Source: Glomus cerebriforme (Eukaryota; Glomeromycota; Glomeromycetes; Glomerales; Glomeraceae). Taken from it: a stretch of 14,113 nucleotides of DNA. The position numbers were made by a program, and so were the translations under genes. The notes under the pieces are model-generated. The model did not search any database. It saw only the letters and a list, made by a program, of their open reading frames with translations, and had not been told where the DNA came from. Positions 8,101 through 14,113 of this stretch are shown in pieces (position 1 is the stretch's first letter; the number at the start of each line of letters is the position of its first letter). The stretch spans positions 17,513 through 31,625 of the forward strand of contig QKYT01000779.1 of NCBI GenBank assembly GCA_003550305.1, written 5' to 3'.

Positions 8101-10556
8101 ATACTTTATTAAAATATTAAACTTTTAAATAATAATTAAATATTAAATAAATAATTAATTTTTGGATTATATTTAAAGCATGTGGTAAGTTTATTTATAA
8201 TTCAATAATTTACTAAATAATTTGCTCAATTTTTATTAATTCACTATTAATTTTAAATAACTAAAACATTAACTTTATTTTTTTTTTGAAATATCTGATA
8301 GTATTTTCTAAATTTAAAGTATACAGTAAGTTTTATTTATATTATAATCAAATAATTTATAATGGAATAATTTAAATAACTTGTTTAATTTTTTTAATTA
8401 TTTAGCCAAAAGACAGAATATGGGTAAGTTATATTTAATAATTAATATATATTATTTCAATAAACTAAATAATACTAAATTTATTAATTATTAGGATTAT
8501 GTAAGTTGTAAATTATTTAATTTAATTATAGTATTAAATCTATTATGATGAGAAAAATACTAAATATTTTACTACCTTTTGGAAATATACAGTATTTTCT
8601 ACATTTAAACCATATAGTAAGTATAATTTAATTATTTAATAATTAAAATGATTTACTAATAATTATTATTTAATTATTAGAATTATGTAAGTTGGACTTA
8701 TAAATTTTAATATTATATTATATTAAAATAATTGTTAAATTTATATTCAAGAATTTCCAATAATCTGTTAATATAAAATAATTTGCTTAATTTTTATAAT
8801 TAACTAGTTAAAAATCAGAGTACAGGTAAGTTAAATTTAATAATTAATTCTTTACCTAAATAATATAAATGATAAAAAAAATATTTATGATTTTATTAAC
8901 TTTTAAATCTATTTTATATTTAAAGAATGCAGTAAGTTTGATTATATAATAATGTTATAATTTATAATTAATTTGTTAATAATTTCTTAATATTTTTAAT
9001 TAATAAGCTAAAAGACAGAATATAGGTAAGCTATACTTATTAATTTAATACACTTTCTCTTTAAACATTCAGTTAATTAGTTTTAGTTAATAATTTTTGA
9101 TAAAATAATCCACTATTAATTAAATAATTTGGATTTTTTAGTTAAGAATCACATACAAAATATTGGTAAGTTGAACTTAATAATTAATTTAATGCTTTTT
9201 TTTAAACATTAACCTGAATAGTTTATTGATATTAATAAAATTAAAATATAAATAATAAATTCTTGATTTATACTTTTAGTTAGAAATCAGAATATGGGTA
9301 AGTAATATTAATTAATAATGATAATAATTTAATAATAATATAATTATTAATTATTATTATTTAATTATTTTAGGATTAAGTAAATCAGGTAAATTATATT
9401 TAATAATTAATTTAAGTTAATTTTTTACCTAAATAATACTAATTTTATAATTTATTTTAAATAATAAATCAACTTATGAAATACATTTTCTATATTTAAA
9501 GAATACAGTAAGTTTTTTTGTATTTAATAAAATATATGTTAATGATTAAATAACTTTTTTAAATTTTTCGTCTGAATAGTTGAAAGGACAAGAAAGAATA
9601 TAAGTAAGTCAATTTTATTAGTGATCCTGCTAAAGTGTTGAATTTATTATTAATTTTAAATAATAACTAAAATATTATATATTCAATTATTGTAGTATAT
9701 GGTAAGTTTATTTATTTATAATTTAAGAGTTTTTAAATAATAAAATAATTATTTTCTAATGATTATTTTTAATTTATTAGGATTAAGTAAGTTATGCTTA
9801 ATAATTAATTAAATATACTCTTTTTTAAAATAATTATCTGGAATCTGGATGCATTGTAATTTTAACTAAATATTAATATATTTATCATTTGGAATATATT
9901 TCTACATTTAAAGAACAAGCACAATGGGAACTGCTGAAATGGCCTTCACAGCAACAGCTTAAATGTGCATATAGTAAGTTCATTTATATGATTATGATTT
10001 GTAATATTATTAAAAATCACCTGCTCAAATTTGATTATTTAAATTTATTAGCATCACCAACATGTAAATTATGTAAGTTGGATTTAATTGTTTAATATCA
10101 TTTCTTTTAAACATTGACCTGGATGGTCATTATTAATTTCGAATTTAAAATGTTTTTTTCTATAATCACCTTATTTTAAAAGGAAAAAAAAAGTATTTTT
10201 TAATTAATATTGCTTATTTTATAAAATTAATAGCTTCAATGCATGTACCTCTTAAAGAAGATAATAATAATAAAATTACTGAAATAATAGAAGGTAATGT
10301 AATGTTACAATTTATCTTATATTAAACAATATAAGTATTCTTTATTTATTATATTAATATAATAATAATATTTTTTAGATTCTAGATATGATACTCAAAC
10401 ATATGAATTTTCTTTAGATGGTAAGTGATTTATAAAATATTCGATTGAATAAATATATTGTGAATTATTGATATTTTGTTGCTTTCTTTTATTATAGATT
10501 TGAATAAAACTTATAATGATTTAATTAATGGTCGTTTGAATTCTAAAAGAAGTTAA
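3869..10556 (+). CDS. TKL-type protein kinase with a 33-microexon array and a conserved tail (spliced, about 45 exons)
   Basis: By reading splice sites I assemble exons 1-7 (3869-4318, 4390-4711, 4799-5194, 5273-5482, 5555-5608, 5728-5775, 5848-5928), microexons 8-40 (6021-9786) and exons 41-45 (9914-9973, 10052-10072, 10234-10293, 10379-10420, 10498-10556). Intron 1 is phase 0. All later introns are phase 1. If every exon were joined the CDS would be 2211 nt (736 residues plus stop), except that exons 29 and 30 joined directly give TAA. The product would be a soluble cytoplasmic or nuclear kinase. No signal peptide or membrane segment is seen. The start at 3869 is chosen for context and because the N-terminus (CTQC, then a stretch leading into FIEWIPLSNLENIEFLTSGG) looks like fungal TKL kinases. 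Signalling role and substrates are unknown. The kinase part is near-certain. The exact use of each microexon needs RNA evidence. Confidence 0.85.
5273..5928 (+). other. Exons 4-7: linker between kinase domain and microexon array
   Basis: Exons of 210, 54, 48 and 81 nt are all symmetric phase 1. Exon 4 encodes a polar linker (EYGSREFDHKPLTHL at its start, FAQPATNLANDYTS at its end). Exon 5 encodes DYKTKAFEYTLNMPSISQ, exon 6 EKKPVSLPTSNYPLQP, and exon 7 a basic, Val-rich block (VYVQLGNVSVRRIKSVFVRRFVSLD). The donor of exon 5 can be read as CAG/GGTAAG or CAGG/GTAAGT, and only the second keeps the frame. I recognise no domain. The beta-like pattern of exon 7 might be a short fold, but that is inference. 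Confidence 0.75.
6021..7109 (+). other. Microexons 8-16
   Basis: Exon 8 6021-6029 (9 nt, EYY). Exon 9 6115-6138 (24, IMKRWETI). Exon 10 6261-6266 (KY). A dead copy lies at 6354-6377. Exon 11 6475-6480 (EF). Exon 12 6560-6583 (24, HKSQNQSI). Exon 13 6708-6713 (IF). Exon 14 6797-6802 (GP, with a GC donor GCAAAT). Exon 15 6922-6927 (EF). Exon 16 7089-7109 (21, IKRQSSI). Those without a stated length are 6 nt. The first residue of each is completed by the last base of the preceding exon, so it depends on which exon is upstream. Each has a readable AG acceptor and, apart from exon 14, a GTAAGT donor. Confidence 0.72.
6354..6377 (+). pseudogene. Dead microexon: donor lost
   Basis: GATTAG is followed by 24 bases that would encode VEMRRKNM in the array frame, closely matching exons 19 and 24. 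The expected GTAAAT donor is ATAAAT. The exon is probably skipped. Because it is symmetric, skipping does no harm. Confidence 0.65.
7201..8184 (+). other. Microexons 17-26, including the clearest repeat units
   Basis: Exon 17 7201-7206 (GL). 18 7316-7321 (DY). 19 7409-7432 (24, IEMKRKVI). 20 7538-7561 (24, FKNPNQNM, donor GTAAAT). 21 7610-7615 (IY). 22 7697-7702 (GL). 23 7832-7837 (EY). 24 7918-7941 (24, VERKRKSI, GC donor GCAAGT). 25 8052-8075 (24, VKNQDQNI). 26 8179-8184 (AC). Those without a stated length are 6 nt. Exons 18-22 and 23-26 form near-repeats of about 0.5 kb with the order dipeptide, basic block, KN-Q block, dipeptide (then GL in the first). Intron sequence between copies is much less conserved than the splice sites, which suggests that selection keeps the exons. 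Confidence 0.75.
8320..9025 (+). other. Microexons 27-33
   Basis: Exon 27 8320-8325 (VY). 28 8406-8423 (18, TKRQNM). 29 8495-8500 (GL). A copy with a dead acceptor lies at 8611-8616. 30 8681-8686 (codes xL). 31 8808-8825 (18, FKNQST). 32 8926-8931 (EC). 33 9008-9025 (18, TKRQNI). Those without a stated length are 6 nt. Exon 29 ends in T and exon 30 begins AA, so joining them directly makes TAA. Skipping either one, or including the dead copy between them, avoids it. Long exons here are 18 rather than 24 nt, a loss of exactly two codons, again preserving the frame. Confidence 0.7.
8611..8616 (+). pseudogene. Dead 6-nt microexon: acceptor lost
   Basis: TTTTCTACATTTAAAC stands where its relatives have TTTAAAG, so the acceptor AG is AC. 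The exon body CATATA and the donor GTAAGT remain. Were it included it would separate exons 29 and 30 and prevent the stop at their junction. Confidence 0.65.
9142..9786 (+). other. Microexons 34-40
   Basis: Exon 34 9142-9165 (24, VKNHIQNI). 35 9280-9297 (18, VRNQNM). 36 9374-9379 (GL), or 9374-9388 (15 nt, GLSKS) when a second donor is used. 37 9502-9507 (xY). 38 9580-9603 (24, IERTRKNI). 39 9696-9701 (IY). 40 9781-9786 (GL). Those without a stated length are 6 nt. Exons 34 and 35 are two KN-Q type blocks in a row without a dipeptide exon between them. Exon 39 lacks the TTTAAAG acceptor of its family and uses TTGTAG. Confidence 0.72.
9914..10556 (+). other. Exons 41-45: conserved C-terminal tail
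   Basis: Exons are 60, 21, 60, 42 and 59 nt (9914-9973, 10052-10072, 10234-10293, 10379-10420, 10498-10556). Exon 41 encodes KQAQWELLKWPSQQQLKCAY. Exon 42 encodes TSPTCKL. Exon 43 encodes SSMHVPLKEDNNNKITEIIE. Exon 44 encodes DSRYDTQTYEFSLD. Exon 45 encodes DLNKTYNDLINGRLNSKRS and ends in TAA. All introns are phase 1. The donor of exon 43 is GTAATG, weaker than the others. The decayed left copy at 232-756 confirms the exon boundaries, since similarity is best within the exons. No known domain is recognised. Confidence 0.82.
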
Positions 10557-11810
10557 GAAAATTCTTTTGTTTTGCTTATTTATTTAAATTAACATCATTT
10601 TAAATTTTACAATTTTAGCACTTTTATATTTATATTTAAATTATATGGTTTTTGCTATGTCTGAACATTATTTTTATTATCATTATGATATTATTCAATA
10701 AATTAAAATCTTAGCACATTTTCTTGAAATTTTTATTTTGGAAAAACTATGATAAATTGTCAATACTACAGTATATATATACAGATCACTCCAACCCATA
10801 TAATAAATTAGACGTGATCAGAAATCTGAATGAAATTTAATATTTCTGAAATATTAATTGGAATACTTGTTTAATGGTTTTTGATGTTTCATCAATCATC
10901 ATTGAAATTTTAAAATAACCAGTTTTAATCTAGTATTTTTATTAAATATTGTTTTCACCCAGTCTGAATAATTGCTGCAGTATCTAACATGTCAGATTTC
11001 GCCTTTGTTTATATATGATTCAAAAAATATTAATCGGCTGATAATGAAACTAATTGTTAATTTAGTTAGGATAAATAATAAAAGATTAATCAGCAACTTC
11101 TAGATAAGTATTTAAATTTAATATTAATAAATAAAGCTTTTTGGTAGCAACATAACTGCGTCACTGTTTTGAATCTGAAAGAAAGAATAACCAGTATGTT
11201 TATTTAAATGTAATAATCAACTAATAATGTTTAATTAAAAATCAGATGAATGATATTTTATTTATTAAATTATATAATTAAGATAAATAATATTAGAATA
11301 ATTAGTTGTCTATTAAGCCCCGGAAACTAGTAATTCTCAACTAAAATTATTTTGAAAAATGATATATAAATTATAATTTTTAGTTGACTTTTCATTCAAG
11401 TTGATATTTATGTTTATTTTACCTAAAATAACAGTGTGTAGGGAATGATAAACGAACTCCTAATCGAAACCTGAAATCTTTGAATTTTTAAAGTTTTGAG
11501 ATGATGAGTTTCGACCATTTATATAATTAGGAAAATTTTTCACTATTACCGGTAGAGTTCATTATCGCAAAAAAAAAAAAATCATATAATTTAGATTTTG
11601 AATTTTTAAATGTTTCAAATAAGAAGAATTCATTGTTTTGATAGGCATTTGTATAATCATATATAATCATATTAAGTCTCCTTTTTGTAACAAATAATTA
11701 AATTTGGTCCCGAGAAATGCAAAAGGTTAAAAAGTCAGAGAAAAAAAATTAAATTGCATAAAATATCCAATTTTGAGAACCATTTTTAAATTTAAATTGA
11801 ATGTTTATCG
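10557..11810 (+). repeat. 3' flank of the functional gene, paralogous to 757-2100
   Basis: This non-coding stretch is shared with the left flank in ordered blocks. An AATAAA at 10697-10702, about 140 bases after the stop, could serve as the polyadenylation signal, though such words are common here. The segment at about 11100-11435 has no clear left match. No gene is seen. Confidence 0.75.
11459..11531 (+). other. Nested inverted repeat conserved in both 3' flanks (right copy)
   Basis: CCTAAT and CGAAAC (11459-11470) face GTTTCG (11508-11513) and ATTAGG (11526-11531). This is the same layout as in the left flank. A 20-base GGTAGAGTTCATTATCGCAA-type block and an A run follow in both copies. 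No function is known. Confidence 0.35.
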
Positions 11811-11952
11811 ACATTTTCAGAAAAGTGTTTCGTGCGAAACTTGAAACTCGAAATTTTGTATGACAATAAAAATTATCTAATAATATTTATAGATTTATCA
11901 CGTGCTAAACGGTAAAATTTTCATTTTGCACACAAAATATTTAAGATGAGTG

Positions 11953-12122
11953 TTAGAAGAATTTATAAAACAATATTATAGATTGAGTTATAAGGTTTTA
12001 AAAAAGGTATTTATGATTTTTTTTAAAAATTTTATTTATTGGTTATAATTATATTTAATTAGAAAAATTTAGAGATATTGAATAATGATGATGATGGATC
12101 TATAAGTGAATATAAAAATTAA
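11953..12122 (+). CDS. Possible 3' end of a small gene or gene remnant (two exons)
   Basis: Bases 11953-12006 read LEEFIKQYYRLSYKVLKK. A GTATTTATG donor at 12007 and TTTAATTAG ending at 12062 define a 56-base, T-rich phase-0 intron. Bases 12063-12122 continue as KNLEILNNDDDGSISEYKN and stop at TAA. The composition (Glu, Lys, Asp, Tyr, few Phe runs) looks like protein rather than AT noise. In frame, a TGA precedes GTG TTA at 11950, and I find no good upstream exon or ATG, so it is probably the surviving end of a broken gene. I do not recognise the family. Confidence 0.35.
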
Positions 12123-12142
12123 ATTAAAATTAAAATTAAAAT
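12115..12142. repeat. AAATTA-type microsatellite
   Basis: About four imperfect hexamer copies of AAATTA/AAAATT start at the stop codon of the small exon pair and run to 12142. Confidence 0.6.
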
Positions 12143-13256
12143 ATAATAAGACATCAAAATAGTTTATAATCCTTCACCAAAACAATACATCCAATACACT
12201 TAGTAAGAAAGAATTATAATGGTTTCAACAAATTATTACAAGTTATGTGGTAAAATAACTTTCTAAACATTATAAAATTTGTCAGAGTCTTATATAAATT
12301 AATATATTCATATGGGAAAAAAAATCGCGTAAAACTATAATAATTTACCTTCCTTGTGATATACTAAAACCTTTAACGCCAAAAAATCGCTAAAAGAATT
12401 TCCTATATATTATGAAACTCGTGTTAAGCATTACAGAAAGTGTCATATGAAAAGATAATCGCGACTTGTCTTAGTAAAGTTTAAAATATTATACTGTATG
12501 TAAGAAAATTTTTTTTACAAAAAATTCTAGTAATCGTCATGTGGCTTGGATTACACAGTCACACAGATTTCTGAAAACGGAAGTTACAAGATTAAATTAA
12601 GGTAATATTAAGATCATAAAAAATGAAATGTCAAGAGAGGAGGAAAGGAAGTAAATAATAAAAAATTTTAAAAAGTTTACATATCATGTGATTGTACTCA
12701 TTACCACATGATATACATGAAATAAAATTATGTTAGAGGTTTATAAGGCCTAATAAATAAAACAACATTTTAATGAATATGATATTATCATAATTATTAT
12801 TGATAGAGATAAGGTTCAGGTCTTTTTAATGAACCAGAATTCCAATACTGTCACATAATATCCTGAAATCAGATTTTTAATTATGCACAAATAAATTTTA
12901 TTCAATTGGTATATTCGAATTGTCCACCAATAATTACTGTTGGTCACATGCAAAATTTATACTAATCAAAGTTCTAGTCTTTTTATCAGAATGAATCGAG
13001 AATATCAGGTTACTTTATTTTTAATTTATTACTACAGTAACCCTCTACTCTTTTTCCTTAGAACTTTGATGGGAAAAGGTAATTTTCTTCTTTAGTGAAA
13101 AAAATTAACAACTGAAAAAACTTATACCAACAGACAATTAACAATTAAAAATCTATTTTACCCAGAGTTTCTATAACATACGTACATAATTATTTTGTGT
13201 TCTAATTGTTCTGAAGTTCAAAGGAATTACACCATGCATTAGTTACTAATTACGAG
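12143..13256. other. Intergenic region, no gene seen
   Basis: I find no convincing exon. A 32-codon open stretch on the plus strand from about 12363 to 12458 has plausible residues but no start and no supporting splice sites. The clearest structure is the inverted repeat at 12681-12714, listed separately. Confidence 0.5.
12681..12714. repeat. Perfect 10-bp inverted repeat
   Basis: ATATCATGTG at 12681-12690 and CACATGATAT at 12705-12714 are exactly complementary across a 14-base spacer. This could be a palindromic protein site, a hairpin or the remains of a terminal inverted repeat. A related CATGTGG lies near 12539. Confidence 0.6.
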
Positions 13257-13320
13257 GGTTTCAGAGGTTACGGAGGTTACGGAGGGTTACGGAAGTTTCA
13301 GAAGTTTTGGAGGTTTCAGA
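13257..13320. repeat. 9-bp minisatellite, seven copies
   Basis: Seven units of consensus GGTTwCrGA (variants GGTTTCAGA, GGTTACGGA, AGTTTTGGA) run head to tail with one extra G. It is far more GC-rich than its surroundings. It is non-coding on both strands as far as can be seen. Confidence 0.85.
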
Positions 13321-13687
13321 TTTTAGAAACAAGTTTCGCCCAGTTTAAAAATAAATTTGGTAAGTTTTGGGGTAACAGACTTTTATATCAAATTTTTTTC
13401 AGATTACAAAAAAACACTCACTCTAAATATTAGATGAAAGTTAGTGTTTCTTTTACTACATCCTTTGGTTAGTCCGTTAATAAATGATTACAATATATAT
13501 AACTTACTTAAATAATTAAATTTATTGAATCAAAAATTTGGTATAAAATATACTAACACCAGTCTAACTCCTTCAAATAAATATTATAAAAATAAAAAAT
13601 TTCCATAAATTCCATTAATTGTTTTTGATCATCGGTTTAAGATTTCAAAATTTCTATTTGTTAAAATACAAAATTTTCTTTCAATCA
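13321..13687. other. Intergenic region downstream of the minus-strand gene
   Basis: The region is AT-rich. An imperfect inverted repeat (AAACACTCAC near 13415 against GTTAGTGTTT near 13440) could form a hairpin. No gene is seen. Transcription of the minus-strand gene would terminate here. Confidence 0.4.
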
Positions 13688-14113
13688 TCAAATTGCACAT
13701 TCTAAACATTCATCAGAACGAAGGATATGAATTTCTTCTATATATTTAAATAAGAAAATATTTATTACTTTTATATTAATCTAAACAATTAATTTATCAT
13801 AATATATTTACCTGATTGTACTCGTATAATGCTTCTTGAAAATACAAATTCTTCTTGATTTTGGCAATTCACAAGTTCTGGTAAATTTTGTAAATTGAGA
13901 AGCTGGTTATTGTACATTGCTTGAGGATGTGTTTCAAATAATGTTATTATCGCTGATTCATCAATAAAATTATATGAAGCCTTTGCAAGTTCTTGATATT
14001 GTTTTGTATAAATATTAATATCATCTTTTGCATACATGAAATCATTTAATAAAGTAATAATTTCATAAGATTATTGGAAATGCAAGTTCTCTTTTTAAAG
14101 AATTATCAGTTAA
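13688..14113 (-). CDS. 3' part of an unrecognised minus-strand gene (two exons, possible frame break)
   Basis: On the minus strand an exon ends at 13812 with CAATCAG/GTAAATAT. A 74-base intron (13811 to 13738) ends in ATATATAG. The last exon (13737 to 13688, 50 nt) keeps the phase-1 frame and ends in TGA, giving SIIRVQSEEIHILRSDECLECAI. The upstream exon reads DDINIYTKQYQELAKASYNF, IDESAIITLFETHP, then QLLNLQNLPELV and NCQNQEEFVFSR. The frame is open from 14070, after TAA at 14071-14073, with the first ATG at 14037. The bases beyond, 14113 to 14066, read LTDNSLKRELAFPIIL in a different frame before TGA, and look coding. So either the gene starts at 14037 or a one-base shift near 14064 has broken it. 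I do not recognise the family. Confidence 0.6.

Noticed and set aside
5900..9900. CRISPR-like array of regularly spaced repeats
   Set aside because: The repeated units are splice signals around coding triplets with unequal spacing. This is a eukaryotic intron-rich gene, not an array of identical repeats.
12363..12458. Plus-strand open stretch YTKTFNAKKS...
   Set aside because: Only 32 codons, with no start, no splice sites and no second exon. Such a stretch is expected by chance.
13030..13050. CAGTAACCCTCTAC as the end of a pogo/Tc1-like element
   Set aside because: No matching inverted copy or transposase is found in the window.

Overview
This is a very AT-rich eukaryotic window, most likely from an arbuscular mycorrhizal fungus of the Rhizophagus/Glomus type. 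That assignment is inference. It rests on the base composition, the short T-rich GT-AG introns, and a tyrosine-kinase-like (TKL) kinase in the style greatly expanded in these fungi (HKDFH..N catalytic loop, SDFGLC, IAPEV).

Layout. Bases 1-230 hold an unassigned, slightly GC-richer segment. Bases 232-756 are a decayed second copy of the last five exons of the main gene, and 757-2100 is the matching copy of its 3' flank. Bases 2100-3868 are intergenic, with inverted repeats, a diverged tandem repeat and the likely promoter. Bases 3869-10556 hold one large plus-strand gene. Bases 10557-11810 are its 3' flank, paralogous to 757-2100. A two-exon remnant or 3' gene end lies at 11953-12122. Bases 12143-13687 hold only repeats and a good inverted repeat. 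The 3' end of an unrecognised minus-strand gene lies at 13688-14113.

The main gene is the striking part. Exons 1-3 encode a complete TKL kinase domain and exons 4-7 a linker. Across about 3.8 kb (6021-9786) I can then place 33 consecutive microexons of 6, 9, 15, 18, 21 or 24 nt. Every one is a multiple of three, and every intron from intron 2 onward is phase 1. Five longer exons (9914-10556) encode a conserved tail ending in TAA. The microexons fall into three families with their own splice-site and intron-end signatures. They encode modular dipeptides (EY, GL and similar) and basic 6-8-residue blocks (ERKRKSI, KNQDQNI and similar). Full inclusion would give about 736 codons, but the pair at 8495 and 8681 would create a TAA at their junction, so some choice among exons is implied. 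This resembles in architecture the symmetric microexon genes of schistosomes, here attached to a kinase. I know of no description of it in a fungus.

The left copy of the tail shows that the locus has duplicated in tandem and that one copy decayed. Two dead microexons, one without a donor and one without an acceptor, show that the array itself also turns over.
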